A stretch of DNA of 64,000 bases from JANNSX01 sp046348995. GTDB taxonomy: Bacteria > Pseudomonadota > Alphaproteobacteria > Rhizobiales > Hyphomicrobiaceae. The position numbers and the translations under genes are program-made. The stretch lies in the NCBI GenBank assembly GCA_046348995.1, contig JAXMDB010000003.1, positions 429,409 through 493,408 of the forward strand. Direction: 5' to 3'. The stretch's first letter is position 1, and every line of letters starts with the position of its first letter. Shown piece by piece: positions 53,795-63,406 of this stretch. The notes beneath the pieces are model-generated. The model saw only the letters and a program-made list of their open reading frames with translations. It had not been told where the DNA came from and did not search any database.

Positions 53795-56032
53795 TTAAGC
53801 AAGCAGAATTCGGATCTGCCCCGCGCCGTCGCCCTTGCCGGGCTTGATCTCGATGCCGCCGCCGCTTTCGCCGATATCGGCCGGCCGGCCATCGACAAAG
53901 ACGGAGAGGACGGAGCTGCGTTTGACGTCGGGGAGCCGCAGGCTGTCGGCGGACGAGCCATGAGCGAGCGTTGCCACGATGACATCGCGCCCGAAGCCGA
54001 GCTCCGACAAACGGCCCTTCCCCTTCACCTCGAGTAGTGCGCGGCCGTGGCGGTGGAGAGACGTCACGCCGTTCCGGCGGCGAAGGACGACCTGGCCGAG
54101 CGAGGTCGCGATGGGCCCGACCTCAGTATCGGGGCCAGCGAGCCCGATCGAAAGGCCATCGAAGGGCGAGACATCGAGCGCATCGCCGACGGTCATCAGG
54201 GGCAGAAGCCCGGTCCAACTGTAGAACGGATCGGTATCGAGCTGATCGATGCCCTCGCCGGTCAGCGCATTGTAGTTTTCCGGCGCGAGGCGCTTCTCGT
54301 TCCAGGACTTCGCGAACAGCTTGCGCGTCTTGGCGGCAAAGCGTTGAGCGGTCGCCTCTTCGCCTGCCCGGCGTAAGCCGTGCCAGGTCAGCCAGCACAG
54401 GATCGGCCAGATGCGGCCGCGCCAATAGACGTTATCCTTCGCCGCCGGATCGTTCTTGGCGACGGACGGGATTACCCAGTCGCCGCCGAAGGTCGTCTCG
54501 TCGTCGAGGTGGCGCAGCAGATGCTTGATCTGCTCCGGCGTCGCCGCGCCCGCCAGCATCGGCAGGAACGAGGTCGGCGTCAGGCTATCGACGAACTTGC
54601 CCGACCACAGTCGGTTGGCGAAGATCTTGCGCTTGTCATCCCAGAGCTCTTTCTGGATCAGGCCTTTCAGCCGTTGCGCATCCTTGCGATGCGTTTCTGC
54701 CGCCGCCGTGTCGCCGAGCGCATCCGCCATCTTCGCCAGCATCTCGCAATCGAGTGCGGCGAAGCAATTGAGGCCGACATCCTCGCTGTCGAGCGTGCGC
54801 GAGGGCTCGTTCCAGCGCGCCTCGTCGTGCATCGGCGAGTTGTCCATGAAGGACTCGTCCTTCGCCGCGAGCTTGGTGCCGACGTAGAGCCCCATGCCAA
54901 CCGCGGAGGACCCGTATTCGAGCAATCCGTTGCCGTTGCCGTCACGCACGCGGCGGAGCCAGGCGTTGTTCGCGGCGAGCACGGGATAGGCCTGCTGCAA
55001 TAGCGGGAGGGCGCCCGTGCGCTGGTAGAGCTGCCAGGTGATGAACGAGACGAGCGGCGCCTGCGTGCGGTCGACCCAGGCGTCATTGCCGGTGACGAGG
55101 CAGGGCAGATTGCCCTCGGGCGTCTGGCCGTAGAGAACGACGGCCAAATTCTCGCGCGCCTGCTCGGGGTCGAACAGGGAGGCGAGCAGCGCATTGATGG
55201 CCGTGTCGTTCAGCCAGAAGCCGAAGCCACCGAACTTCTTCAGATCCCAATTGCGGCTGCAAGACGTGTAGGGGCGATGGTTGACGCCGTCCCACAGCGT
55301 GTTCCAGCCGATGACGTCGCGGACGGCGCGCAGCGCCTCCTGCTCTGGTGTCGACGGCTTTTCACGGACGGCCGCAGGTTTGGCGAGCGCATCGGCGACG
55401 CGCGTGCGGGCGAGAGTGGGCGTATCGGCGATCGTGACGGTGAAGCGGTTTTCCGCCGCTTCCTCGAGATTGAAGCGCAATGCGAGCACCGGCGCGGTCT
55501 CGGCTCGGGAGTCGAGGTACCAATACCCTTTGGTCTTGTACTCCTCGGCGAGCGCCGCGATCGACGCGTGCCCCGTCACGAGCAACGGCGCGCGCTCCGC
55601 CTTGAGCGACACCGTGCGGGGACCATGCGTCAGACTCGCGATGCCAGTCTCGGCATCGTAGCGCCACTGATCGCCCTGGTCGGAGGACAGCGCGAGCACG
55701 ACCCAGAACCGCAGCGCCCACTCGCCGTGCGCCTTGGTCCGCCAGGACCCTTCGAGCGCATACGGGTCGCTACCGCGATGCCACAGCCAGTCGAGCTTCG
55801 TGCCGGCGTGATCGAAAGAAATCTCGACGTGACTGCCGTCGGTCGCGTGCGGACCGAGCACGACATCGGCGCCGGGGCCGATCGTGCGCGCCGTCGAGAG
55901 TGCCGCCGAGTAGATGACCGGGGTCACGCGCAAGCCCAGCGGCTTGAAGATCATCTCGAGATAATTGTCGGCCGACCAGGTGTTCCAGGCGCGGGATACG
56001 GGAACGCTCGGCGTTTCGAGAACAGAGCTCAT
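53795..56032 (-). CDS. GH63-type glycoside hydrolase (mannosylglycerate/glucosidase-like)
   Basis: 745 residues. The (alpha/alpha)6 barrel region carries the family block SCSRNWDLKKFGGFGFWLND, then NLPCLVTGNDAWVDRTQAP and DNVYWRGRIWPILCWLTWHG. This is the pattern of bacterial GH63-type hydrolases, which include mannosylglycerate hydrolases and YgjK-like glucosidases. No signal peptide is visible, so the substrate would be cut in the cytoplasm after import. Start ATG 56032 overlaps the stop of the upstream cysteine hydrolase (ATGA). It is the last gene of the operon starting at 60375. Confidence 0.82.
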   Translation of the reverse strand: MSSVLETPSVPVSRAWNTWSADNYLEMIFKPLGLRVTPVIYSAALSTARTIGPGADVVLGPHATDGSHVEISFDHAGTKLDWLWHRGSDPYALEGSWRTKAHGEWALRFWVVLALSSDQGDQWRYDAETGIASLTHGPRTVSLKAERAPLLVTGHASIAALAEEYKTKGYWYLDSRAETAPVLALRFNLEEAAENRFTVTIADTPTLARTRVADALAKPAAVREKPSTPEQEALRAVRDVIGWNTLWDGVNHRPYTSCSRNWDLKKFGGFGFWLNDTAINALLASLFDPEQARENLAVVLYGQTPEGNLPCLVTGNDAWVDRTQAPLVSFITWQLYQRTGALPLLQQAYPVLAANNAWLRRVRDGNGNGLLEYGSSAVGMGLYVGTKLAAKDESFMDNSPMHDEARWNEPSRTLDSEDVGLNCFAALDCEMLAKMADALGDTAAAETHRKDAQRLKGLIQKELWDDKRKIFANRLWSGKFVDSLTPTSFLPMLAGAATPEQIKHLLRHLDDETTFGGDWVIPSVAKNDPAAKDNVYWRGRIWPILCWLTWHGLRRAGEEATAQRFAAKTRKLFAKSWNEKRLAPENYNALTGEGIDQLDTDPFYSWTGLLPLMTVGDALDVSPFDGLSIGLAGPDTEVGPIATSLGQVVLRRRNGVTSLHRHGRALLEVKGKGRLSELGFGRDVIVATLAHGSSADSLRLPDVKRSSVLSVFVDGRPADIGESGGGIEIKPGKGDGAGQIRILLA

Positions 56033-56637
56033 GGCGTCCAATGGGTCAGCAGGGTTTCGGTGTCGATCACCTCGATCTGGCGATCGAAGCGGGGAATGAT
56101 GTGGGCGAGGGTCGCCGCATGCGAGGCCAGATCGCTCGAGGCAACCGCATCGTCCACGAGCACGATGCGATGTCCGCGATCGATAGCCGCGAACAGCGTA
56201 GAGAGCACGCAGACATCGGTCTCGACGCCGGTGACGATGAGTGTCTTGGCGCCGAGACGATCGAGCATCGGATCGAGCTCGGGCGCATCGAAGGCCGAGA
56301 AGCCGAATTTGTCGAGCGTCTGCCCCGGCGGCACGAACGGGCGAAGCTCAGGGATCAGCCCGTAGAGATCGTCGTCGTTGCGGTGGGCAAGCACGCCTTG
56401 CCAGCGCTGGTAGTAGGTTTGCCACTGTCCCTTCGCGTCTTGGAGGTGCTGTGGCGCCCAGAAGCGCGTGAAGATCGCGCGCTCGGGCGCATGCGCCGAG
56501 ATCCGCACGATCGGCGGCGTGACGTGAGCCATCGCCGGCGTGTGCCAATCCGTCGGCTCCGAGAACAGCCGCTGCATGTCGATGCACAGATGCACGGCAT
56601 CGCGGCCGAGCGGGCCAAATCGCAAGCCGCGGTCCAT
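56029..56637 (-). CDS. Isochorismatase-like cysteine hydrolase
   Basis: 202 residues. The catalytic triad is D20 (LCIDMQ), K110 (LDKFGFSAF) and C143 (ETDVCV), typical of the family that includes nicotinamidase, N-carbamoylsarcosine amidase and isochorismatases. The ATG at 56637 shares a base with the ATPase stop (TGATG), and its stop overlaps the GH63-type gene start, so it is buried in the operon. An amide or carbamoyl hydrolase acting on the imported solute is plausible, but no member-specific motif was recognised. Confidence 0.88.
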   Translation of the reverse strand: MDRGLRFGPLGRDAVHLCIDMQRLFSEPTDWHTPAMAHVTPPIVRISAHAPERAIFTRFWAPQHLQDAKGQWQTYYQRWQGVLAHRNDDDLYGLIPELRPFVPPGQTLDKFGFSAFDAPELDPMLDRLGAKTLIVTGVETDVCVLSTLFAAIDRGHRIVLVDDAVASSDLASHAATLAHIIPRFDRQIEVIDTETLLTHWTP

Positions 56638-57689
56638 CACGGTGTCACCGCCACGGTATCCTCCGGCGCCCAGGAGATCGTGATCGCTGCGCCCTTGGCG
56701 ATCGGCGCGGACGAGCGGTTCTGCGCGAAGACGAGCAGGGGCTCGGCGCCGAGGGCATTCGCCTTGATGCGATAGGTGACGCTCGCGCCCGAGAAGACGA
56801 CCTGCAGGATTTCGCCCGTGATCTGGTTCGAGCCGGAGGCGACTGGAGTGCCCGCAGCCGCAACCTCCATCTTCTCCGGCCGGACGATGACGGTCGAGGC
56901 AGCGCCTTTGGCAGCGCGGATCAGCTCGCCGGTCGCCAGACGCACCCCACCGCTTTCAGGCTCGCCGGAGAACACATTGGCGTCCCCCAGAAAGCGCGCG
57001 GCGAATACCGTGTCCGGACGCTCGTAGACGAGCTCGGGCCTGCCCAACTGCACGAGCTTGCCCTGATTGATGATGGCGATGCGGTCGGAGAGTGTGAGCG
57101 CCTCCTCTTGGTCGTGCGTCACGAAGATCGTCGTGATGCCGATCGAGCGCTGGATCTCCTTGAGCTCGACCTGCATCTCTTGCCTGAGGCGCCGGTCGAG
57201 CGCACCGAGCGGCTCGTCGAGAAGGAGCACGCGCGGCCGCGTGATCAACGCACGTGCGAGTGCGACGCGCTGCTGCTGCCCGCCGGAGAGCTGGCGCGGT
57301 TTGCGGTCCTGGTAGCCCTTGAGCTGCACGAGCTCGAGCATCTCCTCGACCTTGGCGGCGATCTCGGATTTGGGCGTCCCGCGCACATCGAGGCCAAAGG
57401 CGATGTTGTCGGCGACCGTCATGTGCGGAAAGAGCGCGTAGCTCTGGAACACCATGCCGATGCCGCGCCGGTGCACGGGCACGGTGTCGATGCGCTCGCC
57501 GTCGAAGGCGATCGAGCCGGTGTCGGGATCGATGAAGCCGGCGATCATGCGCAAGAGCGTGGTCTTGCCGCTGCCTGAAGGCCCGAGCAGGCCGAAGAAC
57601 TCGCCATCCTCGAAATGGATCGTCACCCCATCGAGCGCGGCGACTTGGCCGTAGTGCTTGCTGACGTTGTCGGCATCGACGCGGGCCAT
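56637..57689 (-). CDS. ABC transporter ATP-binding protein, PotA-like
   Basis: 350 residues. Nucleotide-binding domain with Walker A GPSGSGKTT, Q-loop MVFQSYALFPHMT, signature LSGGQQQR and Walker B VLLLDEPLGALD; the TOBE regulatory domain fills about 240-350 (VIVRPEKMEV). This is the polyamine/opine/phosphonate importer class. The start at 57689 is 3 bp after the permease stop, and the stop overlaps the cysteine hydrolase start. Confidence 0.92.
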   Translation of the reverse strand: MARVDADNVSKHYGQVAALDGVTIHFEDGEFFGLLGPSGSGKTTLLRMIAGFIDPDTGSIAFDGERIDTVPVHRRGIGMVFQSYALFPHMTVADNIAFGLDVRGTPKSEIAAKVEEMLELVQLKGYQDRKPRQLSGGQQQRVALARALITRPRVLLLDEPLGALDRRLRQEMQVELKEIQRSIGITTIFVTHDQEEALTLSDRIAIINQGKLVQLGRPELVYERPDTVFAARFLGDANVFSGEPESGGVRLATGELIRAAKGAASTVIVRPEKMEVAAAGTPVASGSNQITGEILQVVFSGASVTYRIKANALGAEPLLVFAQNRSSAPIAKGAAITISWAPEDTVAVTP

Positions 57690-57692
57690 TGG

Positions 57693-58475
57693 CTAGCGCT
57701 CTCCCCCGAATTTGTAGTTGCGCGCCACCAGCAGCACGAGGCCCATGGAGACCAGAATGATGATTGTCGAGATGGCGTTGATCTCCGGCGTGAAGCCCTT
57801 GCGGATCGCCGAGTAGATCTCGACGGGCAGCGTCGATGTGCCGGGCGGCGCGAGGAAGTAGGAGATCACGAATTGATCGAAAGAGACGGCGAAGGCGAAG
57901 AGTGCCGCCGCGACGATTCCCGGCGCCATCAAGGGGAGTGTCACGCGCCGGAAGGCTTGGAGCGGCGTGGCGCCGGCCGTCGCCGCGGCCTCGGCGAGCG
58001 TCGGGTCGAGGCTCTGCAGCCGGGCGCCCACGACGACGATCACATAGGGCAGCGACAGCGCGACATGGCCGAGCAGGATCGCGTGCAGCCCACGGCCGAT
58101 GCCGGTCCAGAAGAAGAAGATCAGCATCGATGTGCCGATGATGAGCCAGGGGATGGTGATCGGCGGGAACAGCAGGAGCTGCATCAGCTTCTTGCCGCGG
58201 AACTCGTAGCGCGCGAAGGCGTAGGCCGCGAGCGTGCCGAGGGTCGTTGCGATGATCGCGTTGACGACGGCGATCCAGATCGAGTTGAAGCTCGCCCAAA
58301 GCAGCCGCTCGTTCTCAGCCAGCGCCTTGAACCAGACGAGGTCGAAGGTGAAGGGCAGCTCGTACAGCTCCGAGCGGTTGAACGCCATCATCATCATGAC
58401 CGCGATCGGGAGATAGAGAAACGCAAGGATCACGCCGATATAGGCGAAGGGAAGAACTTCACCGCCTTTGCGCAT
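57693..58475 (-). CDS. ABC transporter permease, PotC-like
   Basis: 260 residues, about six helices. The coupling loop is PTLAEAAATAGATPLQAFRRVTLP, with the EAA-x3-G motif. The second of two permeases in the operon; its ATG shares a base with the preceding stop (TGATG). Confidence 0.92.
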   Translation of the reverse strand: MRKGGEVLPFAYIGVILAFLYLPIAVMMMMAFNRSELYELPFTFDLVWFKALAENERLLWASFNSIWIAVVNAIIATTLGTLAAYAFARYEFRGKKLMQLLLFPPITIPWLIIGTSMLIFFFWTGIGRGLHAILLGHVALSLPYVIVVVGARLQSLDPTLAEAAATAGATPLQAFRRVTLPLMAPGIVAAALFAFAVSFDQFVISYFLAPPGTSTLPVEIYSAIRKGFTPEINAISTIIILVSMGLVLLVARNYKFGGER

Positions 58476-59290
58476 CACCCGATCCTCGCATAACGCCTGA
58501 GCAGCGGCGCCGAGAGCGCGATGATGAGGAGCACGATGGCGAGCATCATGAAGGAGAGCGCGGCCCCCAGCGGCCAGTTGAAGACGGTGGTGAACTGGTT
58601 CTCGATGGCAGGACCGAGCATCATGCCGTACTTCCCGCCGAGGATTCGCGGCTCCATGAACGACCCGACGACGGGGATGAAGATCAGGAACACCGCCGAC
58701 AGCACGCCCGGCATGCTGAGCGGCAGCAGAACGCGATTGAACGTCTGTATTTTCGTCGCGCCGAGACTGCGCGCCGCTTCCGTCAGCGAATCGTCGATGC
58801 CTTGCAGGGCCACGTAGATGGTGAGAATGGCGTACGGCAAATACGCGTGCACCAAGCCGATGACGATCGCAGGGTAGGTGAAGAGCAGATCGAGCGGGCC
58901 GCGCAGCACCATCGTCCACGAGAAGGTGCGCACCAGCGCGTTCGACCAGAACGGCAGGATGATCAGAAGAAACAGCGCTTCACGCCAGCGACCCCTGATG
59001 CGCTTGGCCAGGAAGAATGCCGCCGGATAGCCGATTAGAAGGCAGATGCCGGTGACGTAGAGCCCGAGCTCGAACGAGCGCCAGGCGTTGTACCAGTAGA
59101 TCTCTTTCGTGAAGAAGGCGGTGTAGTGCTCCAGCGTCAGCTCCGGAACGCGATTGCCGATCGGCGCAACGGTTAGGAAGCTGAAATAGAGCATCGCCGC
59201 GAGCGGCAGAAAAACAGTCAGCGCCAGCCATAGATAGGCTGGCGCTGTCAGGAAGGCGACGGCTTGGCGCTGGTGCTGCCGCGCGTTCAT
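58475..59290 (-). CDS. ABC transporter permease, PotB-like
   Basis: 271 residues, six helices. The coupling loop is DSLTEAARSLGATKIQTFNRVLLP. ATG 59290 lies 8 bp after the binding protein stop. Together with the next permease it would form the heterodimeric channel. Confidence 0.92.
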   Translation of the reverse strand: MNARQHQRQAVAFLTAPAYLWLALTVFLPLAAMLYFSFLTVAPIGNRVPELTLEHYTAFFTKEIYWYNAWRSFELGLYVTGICLLIGYPAAFFLAKRIRGRWREALFLLIILPFWSNALVRTFSWTMVLRGPLDLLFTYPAIVIGLVHAYLPYAILTIYVALQGIDDSLTEAARSLGATKIQTFNRVLLPLSMPGVLSAVFLIFIPVVGSFMEPRILGGKYGMMLGPAIENQFTTVFNWPLGAALSFMMLAIVLLIIALSAPLLRRYARIG

Positions 59291-59298
59291 CGCAAAGC

Positions 59299-60375
59299 CT
59301 ACTTGGCGATCGCGGTCTTCACCTCGTCCCACAGCTCTTGGTAGGACTTCTTCTGCTCGTCCGTCATCGGCGCCATCCATTTGACACGGGCGACGATGTC
59401 CGCATTGCCGAGCACGGTCTTGTTCATGGCCGTATCGGGCAGCATCGAGTTGGCCTTGGCGTTCGCGGAAGCCGGCGCGCCGACGTCCGTATCCCACTTC
59501 ACGTAGAAGTCGGGGCTCACCATGAAGTCGATGAAGGCGTGCGCGCCATCGACGTTCGGGGCGTCCTTGGCGACCGTCAGGCCGTCATACCAACCGATCG
59601 CGCCCTCCTTCGGCACCCAGAACTCGACGGGCAGCTTGAAGGCCTTCTTGGCGCGGGCAGCCGAGCCCGACCAGTAGGTCGCGACGTCGAAATCGCCGGC
59701 GGACAGATGCTTGTTCCACTCGTCCTCGGACGACCAGAAGGTGTTGAGCGTGCCCTTGAGCTTCATGAGCTGCTCTTTGATCTTGCCGAGATCGGCCGGG
59801 TTGTTCATGTCCTGCCCGGTCGCCAATGCGGCAAGCTGAACCGACTCGACCGCATCGTCGCGCCAGCCGACCTTGCCCTTGAACTTGCCTTCGTCGAAGA
59901 CGTCGGCGATCGAGTCTGGCGCCTTCACCTTATCGGTGTTGAAGGCGAACGAGGTGAGGCCCCACACCCACGAGATCGCCATATGCTTGCCGTCCACGAC
60001 GAAGCGGTCGCTATCGCGCAGGCTCGGCGTCAGGTCGGCGAAGTTCGTGATCTTGGATTCGTCGATCGGCTGGATGAGGCCTTCCTTGGCCGCTTCCGGG
60101 ACGTAGACATTGTTCATCAACACGACATCGTAGGTGCCGGGCGCGGTGCGCAGCTTCGTCAGCATCTCCTGCTCGGAGTTGAAGTAGTCGTGCACCACCT
60201 TGATGCCCGTCTTCTTCTCGAACATCTCGAGCGCCCACTTCTCGTCGGTGCCGTAGCCCTGCCAGTTCAGCACCTTGATCTCGGCCGCCGAGGCCGCCGT
60301 CGGGCCGGCGAGGCCGACTGCGAGAAGGCCGCCGGCGAGCGCCAAGGCTGCGCGGCGGGTGGTCGTGAAGGTCAT
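59299..60375 (-). CDS. Spermidine/putrescine-type substrate-binding protein, PotD-like
   Basis: 358 residues with an N-terminal export signal (TTTRRAALALAGGLLAVGLAG, Tat-like RR, cleaved near ASA-AE). The mature part, IKVLNWQGYGTDEKWALEMFEKKTGI, then GTYDVVLMNNVYV and AISWVWGLTSFAFNTDKV, matches the PotD/extracellular solute-binding family 1. It is the first gene of the operon down to 53795. The ligand could be a polyamine or a modified amino compound processed by the downstream cysteine hydrolase and glycosidase. The truncated binding protein at 1-295 is related in type, not a copy. Confidence 0.9.
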   Translation of the reverse strand: MTFTTTRRAALALAGGLLAVGLAGPTAASAAEIKVLNWQGYGTDEKWALEMFEKKTGIKVVHDYFNSEQEMLTKLRTAPGTYDVVLMNNVYVPEAAKEGLIQPIDESKITNFADLTPSLRDSDRFVVDGKHMAISWVWGLTSFAFNTDKVKAPDSIADVFDEGKFKGKVGWRDDAVESVQLAALATGQDMNNPADLGKIKEQLMKLKGTLNTFWSSEDEWNKHLSAGDFDVATYWSGSAARAKKAFKLPVEFWVPKEGAIGWYDGLTVAKDAPNVDGAHAFIDFMVSPDFYVKWDTDVGAPASANAKANSMLPDTAMNKTVLGNADIVARVKWMAPMTDEQKKSYQELWDEVKTAIAK

Positions 60376-60467
60376 GGAGGTCTCCCTAGTCGTTTGTAGG
60401 CTTATAGTCGGGGCCGAAGCTAGCCGATAGGCGGACAGCCCGCAATCGGAAGGACGGCGCCCACGCT

Positions 60468-62102
60468 TTATTCATCCGTGATGAGCGCGCCGGTAAGCTC
60501 GGCGAGAAAGCAGGGAAGCACGTCGAAGGCGTAGCCCGTGTGCATGCGCTCCAGCGGCGTATGGTAATCGCGGCCCCAGGGGCCGGCGTTGACGGCCGGA
60601 ACGCCGGCGATCGCGCCTTGCTCGGGCCAGGCGATGCCATGTCCCCAGGTGGGCGTGTTGCCTGCGATCGCCGGGACGGTGGCGAGGTCGGCCTCACCGA
60701 GAAAGCTCATGTCGGAGATGCCGGGGAAGACGGCGGTTTCGGCGATGCAGTCAGCGTCGATCGCAGCCCGCGCGCGAGACACGGCTGCGGCGAGGCGGAG
60801 CGCGGCGGCCGATGTGCCGAGGGCAACCGGAAGATAAGGGAGCGAGCCGAAGCCGGTCACGACGAGCGGTCCGCCGAGACCGGATCGCCGCCAGACGGCG
60901 TCGGTGACGAGACGGCATTGCTCGGGCAAGTTGTGGCCGGCGCGAATTGCGCTTGCCGACGTCTCCGCGATGACGGCGTCGAGGCTCGGATCGGCGGCAC
61001 GGGCACGTTCCACCAGCGTCTCGAAGTCGATGACGTCGACCTCAGGTGTGGCACTGGCCATGCCTCGCAGATGCGCCCTCGTCGCGAGCCGCTCCGTGAC
61101 GGTCGCAACTGCGCGCCGGCAGAGGTCCGTGAAGGTGTCGAGCAGCTCGCGCGGCTCACGCCTGAAATACAACATGTTCCACGTCGCCCAGACGTGTGCT
61201 GGCGTCGTCACGTCGTAATGCAGCTTCGAATCCTTGAGCGACAGTAGCGTCGGCGGCATGCCGGGAGAGCCCGGAGCAAGATCGGCGAGCGCGGTGCTCC
61301 ACTCGACCTCGGCGGCGATGGCGCCCGCAAGCGCTCCGGCATTGACGCCAGCGAACGGATAGCAGGCGTGCGCCGGCCGCCCAACGACGAACGCCGTCAG
61401 GAGCAGCTTGCCGATCGATCCGAGCGTCACGGCGCGTCCCGCCGATCCGTCGCCGTCGTCGGCGATGGAGTCGAGATTGATGGCGGCAACCGGATCGAGC
61501 CCGTGCTCACGAGCGAGCGGACCGAGGCTCCGGGCGAGCTGGCGCGCACCGACCGAGGTTGCCTCCTCGTCGGGCACGGCCAGGAACAGCAGATTGCCGG
61601 GCCGCTCCGGCATCGCCGCAAACGCCTCGCAAACCGTAAGCCCCGCAGCGAGGCCGGCCTTCATGTCGAGGAGGCCGCGTCCGGGCAGGAAATCGCCGCT
61701 TTCGAGATCCGTGAGCGCGCGCTGTTCGGCTTCGCTGGCCGCGGATTTCCGTAGCCGCTCGAGCATCGCAGACTTGAGGTGCTCGGGCTCGAGCGCCAGA
61801 TGTTTGAGCGGCCCGTAGTCGTCGATCGGCACGGTGTCGTAGTGGCCGGTGAGGATGACTGTCCGCTCGCCTTTGCCCCGGACGAGTAAGGCCACCACCG
61901 AGCGCCCGAGCGGGTCGCCCTCGACCGGGATCAGCCAGCGCTTCTCGGCGGCAAGGGCCGGACGCGCCGCGATCCGATTGAGCAGGCGCTGGGCGAACAG
62001 CGCCTCGTCCTTCGTGCCGTTGACGCTCGGGATGCGGGTCAGCGCGATTGCCCAGTCGCGGCAGGCGTCGGCCAATCCTTCGATCGCAGGCCGGGCTATC
62101 AC
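60468..62102 (-). CDS. M20 peptidase, RocB-like
   Basis: About 544 residues from GTG 62102. That start is chosen because GGGAGGG lies 8 nt upstream; an in-frame GTG at 62120 would overlap this site. M20 signatures: GHYDTVPIDDYG, LPGRGLLDMKAG, VPDEEATSVGA and the C-terminal FPGISDMSFLG characteristic of RocB (arginine utilisation) relatives rather than of ordinary carboxypeptidases. Bacillus RocB is of similar size (about 566 residues). The function of RocB-type proteins is not fully settled. It stands alone between the PotD-like gene and DUF177, in the same direction. Confidence 0.85.
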   Translation of the reverse strand: MIARPAIEGLADACRDWAIALTRIPSVNGTKDEALFAQRLLNRIAARPALAAEKRWLIPVEGDPLGRSVVALLVRGKGERTVILTGHYDTVPIDDYGPLKHLALEPEHLKSAMLERLRKSAASEAEQRALTDLESGDFLPGRGLLDMKAGLAAGLTVCEAFAAMPERPGNLLFLAVPDEEATSVGARQLARSLGPLAREHGLDPVAAINLDSIADDGDGSAGRAVTLGSIGKLLLTAFVVGRPAHACYPFAGVNAGALAGAIAAEVEWSTALADLAPGSPGMPPTLLSLKDSKLHYDVTTPAHVWATWNMLYFRREPRELLDTFTDLCRRAVATVTERLATRAHLRGMASATPEVDVIDFETLVERARAADPSLDAVIAETSASAIRAGHNLPEQCRLVTDAVWRRSGLGGPLVVTGFGSLPYLPVALGTSAAALRLAAAVSRARAAIDADCIAETAVFPGISDMSFLGEADLATVPAIAGNTPTWGHGIAWPEQGAIAGVPAVNAGPWGRDYHTPLERMHTGYAFDVLPCFLAELTGALITDE

Positions 62103-62126
62103 GATCGCATCCCTCCCCACCGAGCC

Positions 62127-62684
62127 CTAATCCTCGGGCTTTTTCAGCTTCTTCAGCGCCGCGAAGGGACTATCGGGCTTGGGCTGGTCGCGCAACAGCT
62201 CGGCCTCCGCCGCATCGGCGCCGGGGCTGCGCGGGAACGGGTCCATGGCGACGGCGATGAGCTCGTAGACCAGGCGTCCGAGCGCGATCTCGCCGTGCTC
62301 CATCCGCTCCGGCTCATCGGCGTCGAGCGTGATCTCGCCTTCGGGCAAATCCTCGCCCACCTCCTCCGCGGGCCAGAACTCGACGGAGAACTCCTCGCGG
62401 ATGCTTTCCGGCACCGGCTCGAGCGTCACGATGCACGGATGCACGAGGTCGGCGTCGATCCGGCCCGACGCCTTGAAGCGGTCTCGACCGATCGGCTTCA
62501 CGCGATAGGTGACGGTGAGCCGGTCGCAGCGGATGAGATCGAGCGCGGCCGCCAGCGCTTTGAGATCGCCCGCGCTCGCCTTGAGGGTGCCGGCAAGGCC
62601 GCTGTTGCCGACGGTGTGCGCCTTGATGGTCCACGGCGCCTTGTCGAGTGGCAAGGGTGCCGGCGCACTTTCACTTTCGCTCAT
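62127..62684 (-). CDS. DUF177 (YceD-like) protein
   Basis: 185 residues. DUF177 features: a beta-rich N-terminal half including LTVTYRVKPIGRDRFKASGRI and DADLVHPCIVTLEPVPESI, and an acidic region around GEITLDADEPERMEHGEIALGRLVYE. Members are linked to rRNA accumulation. In Alphaproteobacteria it commonly follows the cytochrome bc1 chaperone gene, as it does here (4-nt overlap, ATGA). Confidence 0.88.
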   Translation of the reverse strand: MSESESAPAPLPLDKAPWTIKAHTVGNSGLAGTLKASAGDLKALAAALDLIRCDRLTVTYRVKPIGRDRFKASGRIDADLVHPCIVTLEPVPESIREEFSVEFWPAEEVGEDLPEGEITLDADEPERMEHGEIALGRLVYELIAVAMDPFPRSPGADAAEAELLRDQPKPDSPFAALKKLKKPED

Positions 62685-63226
62685 GGGGCAGCCCCTTCGA
62701 GATGCGGGAGCTCGACCTCACCGGCGAGCAGGCGGCCGGCCGGTTGCGCCGCGAGCGCCTGAACGCAGGCAAGCGTATGCCGGGCCAGGCGCTCGGCCTC
62801 CGGCCGCCGGTTCTCCTCGCCATCATACACGTTCTTGAGCAGCGCTCCGGCAAGCGCCCCGGCATCGGCCTTTTCGACGCCTGCCCGATAGGCTTCGAAG
62901 CGGCCGTACGCCGCGGCCGCGGCCGCGCGGATCTTTTTGGGCACCCGGATGTCGCTGACGCCGAGCTCCCGGTAGTCGTCGTCGAGCTGCTCGATCATGG
63001 CCTCGGCTAGCGCCCGGGACGTGGCCGTTCCGGCCTCCCCCTCGACCGACAGCCGGTTCATGACGAGGAAGGTGTGCAACACGACCATCTCGAAGCGCCC
63101 GTCCAGCGTGTCGGGCACCCTCAGATCGGCATAGAGCGCTGGCGCGCGCGCCGCCGACACACTGGAGCCATAAAGGGCGCGCGAAATCCGCTCCGTGCTG
63201 CGTCGTTGCCTGAGCCACGTCAGCAT
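62681..63226 (-). CDS. Ubiquinol-cytochrome c chaperone (CBP3-like)
   Basis: 181 residues. The family stretch GRFEMVVLHTFLVMNRLSVE is followed by SRALAEAMIEQLDDDYRELGVSDIRVPKKIR and a helical end, as in the CBP3/UQCC assembly factors of the cytochrome bc1 complex. It overlaps DUF177 and diverges from BamE with 180 bp between the starts, an arrangement seen in many Alphaproteobacteria. No strong ribosome site was found before the ATG at 63226. Confidence 0.9.
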   Translation of the reverse strand: MLTWLRQRRSTERISRALYGSSVSAARAPALYADLRVPDTLDGRFEMVVLHTFLVMNRLSVEGEAGTATSRALAEAMIEQLDDDYRELGVSDIRVPKKIRAAAAAAYGRFEAYRAGVEKADAGALAGALLKNVYDGEENRRPEAERLARHTLACVQALAAQPAGRLLAGEVELPHLEGAAP

Positions 63227-63406
63227 GGGGGGAATCCAAGGTTCTGGCCGGTCCGGGTGCGCCTGATCGAAAGGTCGGCGTACGCGGCAGTGTGGCCATT
63301 GCCAAGCCACGCCCCCCGGGCTAGGCAACAAGGATGGGGATTGGGTGATTCCAGCATGGGCTCGATGATGCCTCAGATCCGCGTGCGCCACCATGGCCGC
63401 CGCGGC

